Below are positions 1-10,424 of a stretch of 64,000 nt of DNA, in pieces; the first letter of the stretch is position 1, and every line of letters begins with the position of its first letter. The translations under genes and the position numbers were made by a program. The stretch covers positions 38,231-102,230 of the forward strand of contig JAKUCV010003081.1 in assembly GCA_028386065.3 (NCBI GenBank), in the 5' to 3' direction. Source of the stretch: Turnera subulata (lineage: Eukaryota; Streptophyta; Magnoliopsida; Malpighiales; Passifloraceae). Under the pieces are notes generated by a model that was given only the letters and a program-made list of their open reading frames with translations, searched no databases and was not told the DNA's origin.

Positions 1-516
1 GAACACACGACCGCCATCTGGTGGTGGTCATGTCGCGATGACTACCGGCAGGTGGCGGTCATGGCCCCATGACCACCGGCCTGTCAGTTACTGTTCACAA
101 CTTTTCCTATTTTGACCCGGTTTTCCTTATTTTGACTCCAATCCAATTCTTGCGCGCAAAGTATGGATTCTTGGACCAGAAAATCTCCCTATTCTTGAGT
201 AAAACCCCATACTCTTTCCATGTAAACTCAATTACCTAACCTTCACTCCGAGGATTAAGAATTATTCCTCTTTTATTCTATAAAATAGGCAAAATAATAA
301 ACTAACTTATTTGGGCCTCTAATTTGATGAAAATCAGAGACAAATAAGCCAGAAAATTCGTTCTAAGCCTGGGCCTAATTATAAGAATAGTCCACTGATT
401 TATTTATTGGGTTCCTAAGCCAAATTAAAGACCAAAAATTAATAAAATTAACCTGGGCTCTAAAACACAATTATAATCCATTGAAATAAATGGGTGCCTA
501 AATTTGGGTGTTCACA
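1..516 (-). repeat. E1 3' LTR (partial)
   Basis: Bases 1-516 align with about 11325-11905 and end in the same GTGTTCACA at the LTR edge (minus-strand LTR start TGTGAAC). It has fewer GGCGGTCATG units than the 5' LTR: one exact copy here at 54-63 against three exact plus one variant there. The purine-rich minus-strand stretch next to base 516 (GAGGGGCATC) is a plausible polypurine tract. Confidence 0.85.
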
Positions 517-699
517 GATGCCCCTCGTTGATGAGGGTCAAAGAATTTAGGCACGAAACAATGCAAGAGAACACACAAATTTAAAAGAAAAAAAAACACG
601 TGGATATGTTGCTGACAATGACAATGCTTACCTGAGGTTGTTCCACTGGGAATAATGAAAGATTTCAGTGTTAAGAGAGGATGTTTGGACCCTAATTAT

Positions 700-935
700 T
701 AACCTACTTTCAAGGGGACGATTTCAACGTTATGAAAGGGAGAATCCCTAACGATTAGCTTACTTTCAAAAGGAGACAATTTCAACGTTATGAGAGGGTG
801 AAACCCTAACCATTAGTTTACTTAAAGAGACGATTTCAACGTTGTGAAAGGGTGAAATCCTAACCATTAGTTTACTTAAAGAGACGATTTCAACGTTATG
901 AAAGGGTGAAACCCTATTCATTAGTTTACATTAAA
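700..935. repeat. Minisatellite, about 55-bp unit, in E1 3' UTR
   Basis: About four diverged copies of a unit containing GATTTCAACGTTATGAAAGG and AACCCTAACCATTAGTTTAC follow one another. They lie between the 3' LTR and the extra ORF, in the variable 3' region where Tat elements are known to grow tandem repeats. Confidence 0.8.
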
Positions 936-949
936 ATGGGAATGAGACA

Positions 950-1135
950 AAACGCTTGAGACTAAGGTCGGGACTAAAGGGTTGAGACTAAAAGGTTGGG
1001 ACTAAAGGTTGAGACTAAAGGTTGAGACTAAAAGGTTGAGACTAATGGTTGGGACTAAATGGTTGAGACTAAAGGTTGGGACTAAAGGTTGGGACTAAAA
1101 GGTTGAGACTAAAGGGGTTGAGATTAAAAGGTACT
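950..1135. repeat. Short-period repeat of GAGACTAAAGGTT type
   Basis: About a dozen head-to-tail units of 13-15 bp, each a variant of G(A/G)GACTAAAGGTT, follow the previous minisatellite. The short reading frames over this stretch on both strands are products of the repeat, not genes. Confidence 0.8.
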
Positions 1136-1485
1136 GCCCCTGGCATCCAATGGGGAATAAAAATTTTAAGACGAACCAGGATTTTGAGACTAAAGGGAAA
1201 AAACCCGTGGCGATCCACTTGGGGAGTTTTTTTTTTTTTTAGCCGAGTAAAGATTATGAGTGTTCGTTGCAATTGAATCATTGGATGCCCCTAATGTGGG
1301 TGTTGGGACTATTTCCTAATCGTGGATCCAGAAAATAAGTTGAAAAAGAGTTATTGAGGGTTGTGCCAAACCCTTATGCATGAAAAGAAAACAAATTTGA
1401 GACCTTAGTCGAGTCATAATTTCCAAAAAGAAAAACATTTACTCAGTGGATCAAGTGGTGAGACAAGACAACGAACAGTGGCTGG

Positions 1486-1673
1486 AAGGCGGTGCTGGCG
1501 GTCATGTGATGCTTGCCGGTGGTTTTAGAGGCTTGGCCGCCGGCTGGTGGCGGTCATGGCGACTTGCCCGCTGGCTGGTGGCGGTCATGACTCTCAGTTC
1601 TGATTCCTACTCGGCTTTGGAGTCCAATTCTTAATGGGAGACGGGTTTAGCTGACTATTAACCTCTATAAAAG
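1486..1673 (+). promoter_or_regulatory. Putative promoter of the E1 opposite-strand ORF
   Basis: Three exact GGCGGTCATG motifs (1497, 1549, 1580) are followed by a TATA box, CTATAAAAGG (TATA at 1666), and 66 bp further on by the ATG at 1739 in the context ACCATGG. The layout copies the PMD gene upstream region at 12094-12200. That it is a promoter is inference. Confidence 0.5.
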
Positions 1674-1738
1674 GAACCACAGACCTCTGGGGAGGTGCAT
1701 AAACATCTGAGAGCAGAGGATTGAGTACTTTAATTACC

Positions 1739-2954
1739 ATGGGTGACAATTTTCATGCTAGAGTGCAAGCTTGGATGAAGAGTATTTCCCAAAGCCATTC
1801 AATATGCTTTCCTAGATCTAAAGAGGCTATTTAATCTGAGGTTTGTGCAAGTCCAACCAGAGTTGATAGGGGCCGCAGCGATGTTTTGGGATAGAGAGAA
1901 TCATGTGTTCCGCTTTGGAAGCGATATGATGGAGCTCTGCCCGACAGTGGAAGAGTTCGACGCCCTCCTTGGAGTAACGACAAGTGACACCAAAGATCAG
2001 CTCACCGGGGAGATAAGGAACAGAAAAATTGTTTCTACGTAGTACAATGCCCCTTATGCAAGGAGTGTGTGCGCCTACTTATCAATATCCAAGGATTGGT
2101 GGGACGCTCTCTTGATAGACAAAGATTATATCGACTTGGGACAATTGATCTCTTTGTATCATGTAGATGGAGACGAGACACTCGGAAGCAGCTGGAGAGA
2201 GAAAAGTAAGCGGGTCCTATCATTTGTCATGATGAATGAGTTCTTGCTAAAGACGCGTCATGGCATGGGTCACGTTATTCTTGGAGAATACGTCGAACAG
2301 CTATACAAAGGAAATAGCATTGTACCACTAGTAGTTGGCAAAACCCTTAATGCGCTAGACGCCCTTGCGGATGACTTGAATGGACCAATTGGCGGTTCTC
2401 CGTTGATATTGCAAATGTGGCTGTGTGAGCATCTCAAGATCACTGAACGACCGGTATCATTGAAGTACACGTCAGCGGGCTATTCAACAAGGCGTCGACT
2501 CCAGAACTTTGCGACTATAAGAGAGTAGGTCACTTATATGCATCATCTGATTTCCAATGATATAATGTGGCATTGTGATTGGCTGAAGGTTATACGCATC
2601 GCGAGAGAGACATTTGGCAATGAAGTAATGCTACTACCCGGTATCAAGCAGTTTACCTATTACAACACGACGCGGTTTATGAGACAAATTGGTCAAGCTC
2701 AACCTGTTCCTCGTATGATCACCCCTCCTATCCAAGGGACCATGGACGGTAAACTCGTGGGGATCATTTGTAGTAATTGGACTCTCTTGACTTGGATTGC
2801 CGTTGGAACGCGTGCGTTGGAGCCTCCTATTCCGCGGTATAAGGAGTGGCTAAAGGACACAACTTAGCCAATTGAGAAATTGCTGCGTGCGAGACGAAAG
2901 AAGATCATGGACAGTCTTGAGCCATCTAGAGCTGAGTCTGTGGGACATACTTAG
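1739..2954 (+). pseudogene. Extra ORF opposite to gag-pol, plant-mobile-domain-like (DUF7745-type), broken
   Basis: From the ATG at 1739 the reading moves by one frameshift near 1800 into a frame that stays open to 2954 except for three stops, at 2040, 2526 and 2865, all TAG. Recognisable blocks include AAAMFWDRENHVFRFG near the start, CPTVEEFDALLG, and later YLSISKDWWDALL. These resemble plant proteins annotated as DUF7745 or PMD-like, judged from memory. It lies between integrase and 3' LTR in opposite orientation, where some Tat-lineage elements are known to carry captured extra ORFs. Its own TATA box suggests separate transcription. Function is unknown; the copy cannot make a full protein without readthrough. 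Confidence 0.6.
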
Positions 2955-3237
2955 TCAGAGAAAGAAGATAATGACAAGAATTGAAGGCATAAATGCCCTA
3001 GGCATTAGAGACTTATGACAAACAATGTTATTTTCATTTATGAGTATGCAAAATAACAACGAGACCAAATAAATTCCAATTTTTAGTCAACTTGGGAACT
3101 TTTATTGATGTAATAATAAGAGACTGGACCTTTTCAGGCTTCCTACGTATCTGCACTTCGTGACTTTTTATTGTGTTGTTATGATTGTGTTTGCACAGAA
3201 TTAGGTCTATGTAGTTCTTTGAACAGTGTTTTGAGCG

Positions 3238-4513
3238 CTACACATAGTATTTCTTGAGTTGATCCATGTTGATTGGGTCCTTGAACTCGTTGCTGTCTAG
3301 ATCTCGAATTCTTGTTGCCCCTCCAGGAAGGATTTCCTTGATAATGTACGGTCCGCACCAATTAGTCTTGAATTTACCCCTAGGATCATGCACCGGTTGC
3401 CGTATCTCTTTGAGCACTAAGTCACCTTCTTTCAGCCCTCGACACTTAACCTTTTTGTTGAATGCATGCGCCATACGCCTTTGATAACCTTAGACATGGT
3501 ATAGAGCTTGCAAATGCTTTTCATCGAGCAATGTGAGTTGATCTAGGCGTTCTTGAACCCATTGTGTCTCAGGAATCATACTTTCGCAGGCCACCCTCAA
3601 AGATTGGACCTCAAGTTCAATGGGGAGCACAGCCTCCATGCCATATACAAGAGAGTACGGTGTAGCGCCAATGGATGAACGGATAGTGGTGCGTTATCCC
3701 CACAGTGCTAATGGTAGCTTTTCTGACCACTCTCGATGTGTAATAAGCATCTTTTTTTATGATTGTTTTGAGGTTTTTGTTAGCAGCTTCCACAGCTCCA
3801 TTAGTTTGAGAACGATAAGGCGACGACTTGTGATGCTTGATGGCGTAGCGGGCACATAACCTTTCCACATTGGCTTTGAAGTGAACACCATTGTCAGATA
3901 TCAGCTCAAAAGGAACACCATATCGGCAGATAAGGTTGTTGAGGATGAATTTGGCGACTTTCTCGGCATTAAGGACGGTGAAGGACTCGGCTTCAACCCA
4001 TTTGGTGAAATAGTCGATAGCCACTAGGATATATTCGTGCCTGTTAGATGACTTAAGAGAGACCTTTCCGATGATATCGATGCCCCATGTAGAGAATGGC
4101 CAAGGCGACGATAGAGGCATAAAAGGAGACGGTGGAAGATGTTGCGACTTGGCGTGCACTTGACATGTGTGGCAAGATCTAACATGTTTGGCACAATCGG
4201 CATCCATGGTAGACCAAAAGTATCCCAATCATAAGATTTTTTGAGCTAGCATATTTCCACCCATGTGTGGGCCTTCGTCTTCTCCAGGCACCTTTTCCAT
4301 GATTCTCTAAGCTTCATTGGTATCGACACAGAGTAAATAAAACCCACTGGCATGTCTTTTGTACAACTTGCCAGCGCATAGAATGTACCCGGTGACTAGT
4401 TGTTTCAGAGCTTTTCTTTCTTTACTAGTTGCATGCTCAGGATAGGATCCATCATATAAGAGATTGTATGTATTGGTGTACCAATGTTGCCCCTCGGCAT
4501 TTAGATTACTCAA
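3238..4513 (-). pseudogene. E1 integrase, broken by stops and a frameshift
   Basis: The enzyme would insert the cDNA into the host genome. Three pieces remain, in order. The N-terminal zinc region at 4307-4513 continues past an in-frame TAG and a TGA; its first zinc histidine is replaced by proline, while CHTC is kept. The catalytic core at 3617-4228 has the DDE acids visible as WGIDIIG, LISDNG and AVEAANKN, followed by a frameshift. The C-terminal part at 3238-3474 has a GPYII motif of the GPF/Y type. No chromodomain is seen, as expected for Tat elements. Confidence 0.8.
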
Positions 4514-4525
4514 GGTGTAGGAGGG

Positions 4526-4753
4526 TCAATTCGTTTCGGCCACAGTGATAGCCATAATTGCCTCTTGGTCGGTGTAAATGGCATGAATGAGATTCTTGAA
4601 CCATGGCTTCGACATTGTAGATTCTCGGTGGAAAGACAGCTCGGCGTTCTTTCGAATTCCAATAGGTAGGATGATGGCATTCTTAGGCATGCCGATCATG
4701 GAGGCGAAGATGGCAAGTGCACTGGCGAATTGGTTATTTTTTCCTGGGGACAT
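4526..4753 (-). pseudogene. E1 second RNase H tail and RNase H-integrase spacer, out of frame
   Basis: This continues the upstream RT-RNase H protein in another frame, starting at NNQFASALAIFASM. The frame breaks inside an A-run near 4735-4745, where E2 at 20290-20320 reads straight through the same place. A one-base insertion in the homopolymer explains it; a sequencing error cannot be ruled out. Confidence 0.7.
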
Positions 4754-6590
4754 AGTAGAAAGCTATTTCCTCGAACATAGCAACTAGCCTTTGGAAATAT
4801 TCGTGATAAGGCAAAAGCTTGTCTTCTTTGATCTTCCATTCACCCATGACCTGTGAAATTACCAGAGTAGAGTCACCATATACCCGGATTCGCTGTATGC
4901 CAAGGTTAAGCGCAGTTTCGAGCCCAACAATACATGCTTCATATTCGGCTATATTGTTCGTGGCTTCAAACTCTAGCTTGCAAGACAGAGGATAAGTGAC
5001 TTTGTCGGGTGAAATGAGGATAATACCGGTGTCGAAACCACTTTCGTTTGCCGCACCGTCGAAGTACATCTCCCATGTTGGGATGGTGATTGTCAAGATA
5101 CCTTCAACGGGGAATTGAGGCTCGAATCTTTCGTCATGGGTCACCGGTTGAGAGGCCAAGAAATCAGATACGGCGCTTCCTTTAATAGCCTTTTGGGACA
5201 CAAATCGAATGTTGAGTTGAGATAAAATTGCGACGCAGCGAGCCGTTTTACTACTTGGCACCGGTTTCTCTAGGAGGTATTTAATAGGATACATTCGGGA
5301 GATGAGCAGCACCTCATGTGTCACAAAGTAATGTCTTAATTTTTGGCAAACCCATGTCAGTGCGACGTATGTCTCCTCAATCATGTTGCACTTGGCTTCA
5401 TAATCATTCAACTTCTTGCTCAAGTAGTAGATAGCATTCTCGATGCGAGAGTTAGGCAAATATTGTGCGAGCATTGCACCCATGGCATTGTCAATCACAG
5501 TGAGATATAGAAGAAGTGGTTGACCCGATCTAGGCGGTTGTAAGACTGGTGGAGCGGATAGGTACTCTATTATTCGATCGAAGGCATATTGGCAGTCATC
5601 ATTCCATTCGGGTGATACCCCTTTCTTCAGGAGTCGATGAATAGGCGTGCAAATACTGGATAATTGTGCGATGAATCTACTAATGTATTGTACACAGCCG
5701 AGGAAACTTCTAATCTCCTTCTCGGTCCTTGGAATTGGCACCTCTTGAATTGCCTTGATCTTGCTGGGGTCGACCTCGATTCCTCTTTCACTGACCATGA
5801 AACCGAGTAGCTTGCCTGCCTTTACACCGAAGACACATTTTTGCGGGTTAATCCTCATGCCAAATTTTCTACCTCTCTCAAAGAATCGCCGTGGATTGGG
5901 CACGTGTGACTCATTGGTTTGCGACTTAACGATCATGTCATCGACGTATACTTCCACTATGTCATGCATCATGTCGTGAGTAAGAGTAGTGGTCATTCGT
6001 TGGTAAGTGGCGCCAGCATTAATGAGTCCAAAGGGCATTACCTTGTAGCAGAAAGTACCCCATTCCGTGCAGAAAGCCGTCTTATGCTTATCCACGGGTG
6101 CCATTAGTACTTGGTTGTACTCAGAGAATCCGTCCATGAATGATAAGAATGCGTGACCAGCAGTAGCGTCTACTAGTAGATCAATATGTGGCAATGGAAA
6201 CTCATCCTTAGGACATGCCTTGTTCAAATCTCGATAATCGACACACATGCGGACCTTACCATCCTTCTTTGGCACAGGGACGATATTGGCTAACCATTCA
6301 GGGTAGTCTATCACTTCCAAGAATATGGCTTGGAGTTGCTTTTCCACTTCCTCTTTTACATTGAGTGCCCATTGTGGTTGGAGGCGGCGCGCCTTTTTCT
6401 TGATAGGTTTGGCACTCGGAAAAGTCGGGGTATGGTGTTGGGCGATTTCTGGATCGAAACCGGGCATATCTTTGTAGGACCATGCAAATACGTCTACGTA
6501 TTCTCGGATCAAGGCGGGGAGTTCTTCCTTAATACTATCGGGTAATGTAGCGCTCATTTTGGTGACTTTAGGTTCAGTTTCGGTTCCCAA
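4734..6590 (-). CDS. E1 reverse transcriptase, RNase H and archaeal-type RNase H (pol fragment)
   Basis: 618 residues. RT copies element RNA into DNA; its active site YVDD is at about 215-218, with the CVDYRDLNK block near 116-124 and MPFGLINAGATYQR near 185-198. A first RNase H-like region follows at about 355-480, with a poorly kept LYLTVIDNAMG motif. A second RNase H at about 505-618 keeps acids in MYFDGA, NNIAEYEA and YGDSTLV. This doubled RNase H is a known mark of the Tat lineage. The ATG at 6590 is only the first after an in-frame TAA; the same frame continues upstream into the linker ORF. The C-terminus is cut by a frameshift. Confidence 0.85.
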   Translation of the reverse strand: MGTETEPKVTKMSATLPDSIKEELPALIREYVDVFAWSYKDMPGFDPEIAQHHTPTFPSAKPIKKKARRLQPQWALNVKEEVEKQLQAIFLEVIDYPEWLANIVPVPKKDGKVRMCVDYRDLNKACPKDEFPLPHIDLLVDATAGHAFLSFMDGFSEYNQVLMAPVDKHKTAFCTEWGTFCYKVMPFGLINAGATYQRMTTTLTHDMMHDIVEVYVDDMIVKSQTNESHVPNPRRFFERGRKFGMRINPQKCVFGVKAGKLLGFMVSERGIEVDPSKIKAIQEVPIPRTEKEIRSFLGCVQYISRFIAQLSSICTPIHRLLKKGVSPEWNDDCQYAFDRIIEYLSAPPVLQPPRSGQPLLLYLTVIDNAMGAMLAQYLPNSRIENAIYYLSKKLNDYEAKCNMIEETYVALTWVCQKLRHYFVTHEVLLISRMYPIKYLLEKPVPSSKTARCVAILSQLNIRFVSQKAIKGSAVSDFLASQPVTHDERFEPQFPVEGILTITIPTWEMYFDGAANESGFDTGIILISPDKVTYPLSCKLEFEATNNIAEYEACIVGLETALNLGIQRIRVYGDSTLVISQVMGEWKIKEDKLLPYHEYFQRLVAMFEEIAFYYVPRKK

Positions 6591-6605
6591 GTTAATCTCA
6601 ATTGA

Positions 6606-7139
6606 TTAACCCTCATTAGATTCAGATAGAGTGGGTGTTTCATGGAATTTATTTAGTTCATCATCATTATGCACATCATCCATGCAAACAACATTATCAT
6701 CACAAACAACAATGTAAGGGAATGTAAGCTTCATATTATTCTTTGAAAAACGCAAAACATCATTATCCTCGAAAGTGTTAGAAGACTTAAATTGAAAATC
6801 GGGAGGGCAACATGGTTGCTCCTCTATATTATCGAAAGAAAACACGGACTCAGACTCAGACTCAGACTCGAACTCGTCTACACCACTAGATGGCTTGCTC
6901 CATTTCCATTGCTTCAATGGTCCTAGGATAGGGGTAAACATGCTCCTCCCATGCGTGACTCCATGCTCCAAGCGCATATCTCCAAATAAACCTTCGAGGC
7001 CAAAATCTTCGCATTCGCCACCTTGAGTATGTATGACCACATCAAGCCTACAATCAAAGAATATCTCAAAACCGGGTAACAGACCTAATGGTGGGTGAGT
7101 ACCAAGGTTCGGGAAAGCCACAATAGGGGAAATCGTCAC
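6606..7139 (-). CDS. E1 acidic linker ORF between protease and RT
   Basis: 177 residues, rich in Ser/Glu/Asp (FESESESESVFSF), then an acidic stretch with FPYIVVCDDNVVCMD. It is in the RT frame, separated from RT by a single TAA at 6606-6608. E2 at 18336-18640 carries the same layout (FESGSESE, then YLDAFCDDIYCMH, then SIEINLG) with no stop at that place. Related Ogre elements are known to have an intron between protease and RT. The conserved protein-like pattern here suggests it is, or recently was, translated. Function unknown. Confidence 0.55.
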   Translation of the reverse strand: MTISPIVAFPNLGTHPPLGLLPGFEIFFDCRLDVVIHTQGGECEDFGLEGLFGDMRLEHGVTHGRSMFTPILGPLKQWKWSKPSSGVDEFESESESESVFSFDNIEEQPCCPPDFQFKSSNTFEDNDVLRFSKNNMKLTFPYIVVCDDNVVCMDDVHNDDELNKFHETPTLSESNEG

Positions 7140-7152
7140 CTTCCTTCACAAA

Positions 7153-9519
7153 TTATCCATTCAGAGTCTTGAAGTAGGGATCCATTTCGAAGTCCAAAGT
7201 TCGGTTCTCCTTCTTGGCGCGGGCTCGTTCCCTATTTCTAGCTTCCATTCTCTTCATGTCCTCGGGTGTAGGTTTGTATCCCAAGCCAAAGGGTGGGGTA
7301 ATGGTTAGAGTCAGCGGAGCCTCAAGAATCCCTTGTTGGTGGCGTCCAAGCCCTATGAAAGGTAAGAAGTCCATCTTCTTCATGATGCCCATGATCTTTG
7401 TGTTGCGAAACGGGTCATAGTATACAGGAAAGTTCTCTTGATGCTCCAATCCCCAAGTTAGAGTGTTGACCTCTTCCAATACAACGCCAGAAAGGGAGAT
7501 CTCTTTATCCTCGTCTTGTTCATGAACTTGCTTGGCAGGTAGGTCCAATACCCCTCCTCGGATAGTCACAATACCACCATTGTGTGGGAATTTGAGCATT
7601 TGATGCAAGGTAGATGGTACGGCTTTAGCTTGATGCAACCAAGGTCTTCCAAGAAATAGATTGAAGCTCGATGCGATATCAAGGACTTGAAACTCGATAG
7701 GGAAGGCTACCGGGCCGAAATTGACTTCAAGGGTAATGGTACCAAGGACTTCTCTCTTTGCATTGTCATAAGCACAGACGATTTGTCTTGAAGGAGTCAA
7801 GTCATCCAATCCTAACCCAAGGACACTTGCAACTTTTAAGGGACACACATTGAGGGCTGATCCATTATCGATTGGGACCATAGGGACTTGATTTCCTTTG
7901 ACAAGCACCATGATGTAGAGTGCATCCGTGTGCTTGCCTTTGCTTGATATTAGGTCTTTATCGGAAAAAGTGATAGCATTTTCATTGCTTGTGATGGCCA
8001 TGATTTCTCCCAAATCATTCGGTGTAGTGTCAATGGGTACTTGTGTGTTTCCCAAAAGTTGTAGCATTTTCTCCCTATGTGGTCGTGAAGTCATGAGCAA
8101 TCCCCATATGGTGATGTTTGCTTGAGTCTTCTTCCATTGCTTCAAGAGTGGATCCTCCTCGGGTTCATTAGGGACTTTGGGTGGCATAATGGGATTGTCA
8201 GCTTCAAGGTCAATTGGCTTGGCAACACGCCCGGACCTAGTGATGGCGTCCACATCCTCCTCTTTGAGGTTCACGTAGTCATTCAGGTCGATGAGCATGG
8301 GATGGATAAGTTCAGAAGCATCCAAGAGTCCTTCGTCAAAGATGGCACTAATGGTATTATATGGAGGCAAAGGATTCGTCTTGGTGTTTGGCTTTGTTGG
8401 AGTAATGAGCTTCCCTTGGTCAATCAAGTCTTGCACCACATGGCGTAGTCGAATGCAATCATCGGTCTTGTGCCCATAAATTTTGTGAAACTCACAATGC
8501 TTACTTTGATCAAGATTGGGACTTGGATTGGTTGGCGGTGCTAACGGTGTGATGGCATTTTGTGCCATGCATATCTTTAGAACAGTGCTAAGTGGCATAG
8601 ACAATCGAGTGAATTGCCTTTTTGTCTCACCGACTTGAATTGGCGCATTTACCACCACCTTATTCACATCCGTCGATCTGTTGTTGTTGCTTGTCCCAAA
8701 ATTCTTTCTTTGAAAAGAGTTATCTTGAGGAGTCTTAATCTTACAGGATGCAATGGCATCTTCCAATTGAGTTCCCGCGCCAATTAGGGCCTTGAAATTA
8801 GCATAATAGTTGCTCACCATGCGATCATAGTAGATTGGTTGCAAGTTCTTGATTACCATTTGGACTTGATCTTCTTCGGATGGACGCTTCACCATTCGAG
8901 ATGCCTTGTTGCGCCACCTAGTGATGAACTTAGAAAAGGTCTCTTGAGCTTGTTGCTTGGTAGTTTCGAGATCTCTCTTGGTGACATCAACGGTAGTGTT
9001 ATACTTGTAGTGCTCAACGAACTCCTTGCAAATGTCCTCCCATTTGGAAACACGGTCATCGTCCAATGACATGAACCAAGATAAAGCCGCTTCTCCTAAA
9101 GAGAGTTGGAATAGTTGTGCCATCAATTGGGTACCAATTCCCATAGGATAGAGAGTGCGGACATAGATCTTCAAGTGCGTATGTGGACAACCCGTTCCAT
9201 CAAATTTATCAAAGTCAGGCATCTTGAATTTGTCGGGAAACCGAGCCTCGGGGAAGAGACCTAATCGATCAAGGTTATAGTCGTCCTTCTTCCGCTTGAG
9301 ATCCTTGAGAATTCCCTCAATCTTGTCAACCTTATCCTCTAGACGAGGTGCCGGAGCGTCCATGTCTTCATCAATCGTGATTGGTCGCTTACCATCGGCT
9401 TTGCTAGTGTTCTTCTTTAAGGATTGGGTGGTACCCTCATCAGCCTTTACTACCTTTAGTGCCTCGAGAAATTGGGCCATGTTAACACCCTTCAATTTCT
9501 CCATCAACTCACCCACCAC
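7153..9519 (-). CDS. E1 gag-aspartic protease polyprotein
   Basis: 788 residues, uninterrupted. The capsid-like gag domain spans about 85-260 (FPDKFKMPDFDKFDGTG, then WFMSLDDD, then VDVTKRDLETTKQ). A zinc-knuckle-like CEFHKIYGHKTDDC lies at 342-355. The aspartic protease spans about 535-655, with the active site written IDNGSALNV (Asp551) and a later FNLFLGRPWLH. It ends at YFKTLNG; E3 reads through this point with Tyr instead of the stop. Gag packages the RNA and the protease cuts the polyprotein. The start is the first ATG in frame, giving a plausible N-terminus. This is the best-preserved retroelement gene in the window. Confidence 0.88.
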   Translation of the reverse strand: MVGELMEKLKGVNMAQFLEALKVVKADEGTTQSLKKNTSKADGKRPITIDEDMDAPAPRLEDKVDKIEGILKDLKRKKDDYNLDRLGLFPEARFPDKFKMPDFDKFDGTGCPHTHLKIYVRTLYPMGIGTQLMAQLFQLSLGEAALSWFMSLDDDRVSKWEDICKEFVEHYKYNTTVDVTKRDLETTKQQAQETFSKFITRWRNKASRMVKRPSEEDQVQMVIKNLQPIYYDRMVSNYYANFKALIGAGTQLEDAIASCKIKTPQDNSFQRKNFGTSNNNRSTDVNKVVVNAPIQVGETKRQFTRLSMPLSTVLKICMAQNAITPLAPPTNPSPNLDQSKHCEFHKIYGHKTDDCIRLRHVVQDLIDQGKLITPTKPNTKTNPLPPYNTISAIFDEGLLDASELIHPMLIDLNDYVNLKEEDVDAITRSGRVAKPIDLEADNPIMPPKVPNEPEEDPLLKQWKKTQANITIWGLLMTSRPHREKMLQLLGNTQVPIDTTPNDLGEIMAITSNENAITFSDKDLISSKGKHTDALYIMVLVKGNQVPMVPIDNGSALNVCPLKVASVLGLGLDDLTPSRQIVCAYDNAKREVLGTITLEVNFGPVAFPIEFQVLDIASSFNLFLGRPWLHQAKAVPSTLHQMLKFPHNGGIVTIRGGVLDLPAKQVHEQDEDKEISLSGVVLEEVNTLTWGLEHQENFPVYYDPFRNTKIMGIMKKMDFLPFIGLGRHQQGILEAPLTLTITPPFGLGYKPTPEDMKRMEARNRERARAKKENRTLDFEMDPYFKTLNG

Positions 9520-10423
9520 AGTCGGATCATCACTTGGATGTTGTCGTCACTCATGGTGTCCTAAGGATAAACGTGCGCGTATAAGAGACTATTCATTGCT
9601 TGTGACACCACTCAATTGCACAGAGAAAAATACTTTTATTTGAAAAAGAAAAAGAAGAAGGATTTAGAGCCGAAGTTTTTATTTGAAAACATGAAATTTT
9701 AGGCACAAAGACAATTGATTTTTTTTTAATTTTTTTTTTGTTTTTTTGAAAAATTAATTTTAAGAAAAATATAAATCGGCTCGTTAAATGGAAAATAATT
9801 TTAAAAAAAAGATTTTGAAAAAAAACTCGACTAGTGTTTTGTTTTGAAAATGAAGATATGAATGCACAATTAATTCGGATCCATGAAAGGCAGGCATAAT
9901 CATACAACATATTTCCATATAAGGCAAGTACCCCTAGGGTTTCGTTTGACTACATGCAAGGCTATAAGCTGGTTAGGGGCCAAGAAACCGCTGCTATGGG
10001 AGGTTCAGCCTACTCACATGTGACACAAGGATGCCGCGTGAGGTCGAAGGCCAAGGTTTCCAATCATCGCGCACGGCGGGTAACGGACAAATCGCATGCC
10101 ATATCACCACGGATGATGGTATGTATGGGCAAGGACTCGTCGCCAAGGTTTTGAAAACCGGACCGGGCATCGAACCGGCGAAGGTAGTAGATCAATATAA
10201 CCGGGACTAAACCGGGGTTCAACCGGAATTTCAGCAGACCGGAAATGTGCTAGAAAGGCGGTTGAACCGGGATAACCGGTCGAACCGGTCCGGTTTTGAT
10301 AACCTGGCTCGTCGCGCCCCCTTAAGGTAGATGTTAACACACAATCAAAATGCAAACATGCAAGTGACAAGTAACAAAGCACAAAACTCAAGCGAAAATT
10401 GCACATTATTTCTTAAAGCCACG
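9520..10423 (-). other. E1 untranslated leader
   Basis: It lies between the primer site and the gag ATG. It is A/T-rich near 9640-9840 and holds a hAT MITE at 10144-10307. No coding region is supported. Confidence 0.6.
10136..10315. mobile_element. hAT-type MITE, 164 bp, with 8-bp TSD CTCGTCGC
   Basis: The element at 10144-10307 begins CAAGGTTTTGAAAACCGG and ends in the inverse of CCAGGTTATCAAAACCGG. Exact 8-bp copies CTCGTCGC flank it (10136-10143 and 10308-10315). An 8-bp duplication and CA-start TIRs fit the hAT superfamily. The inside is full of ACCGG words. A 481-bp relative lies at 44601-45081. Confidence 0.85.
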
Positions 10424-10424
10424 A

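Noticed and set aside
1069..1281. Short frames over the GACTAAAGG repeat
   Set aside because: Repeat artefact on both strands.
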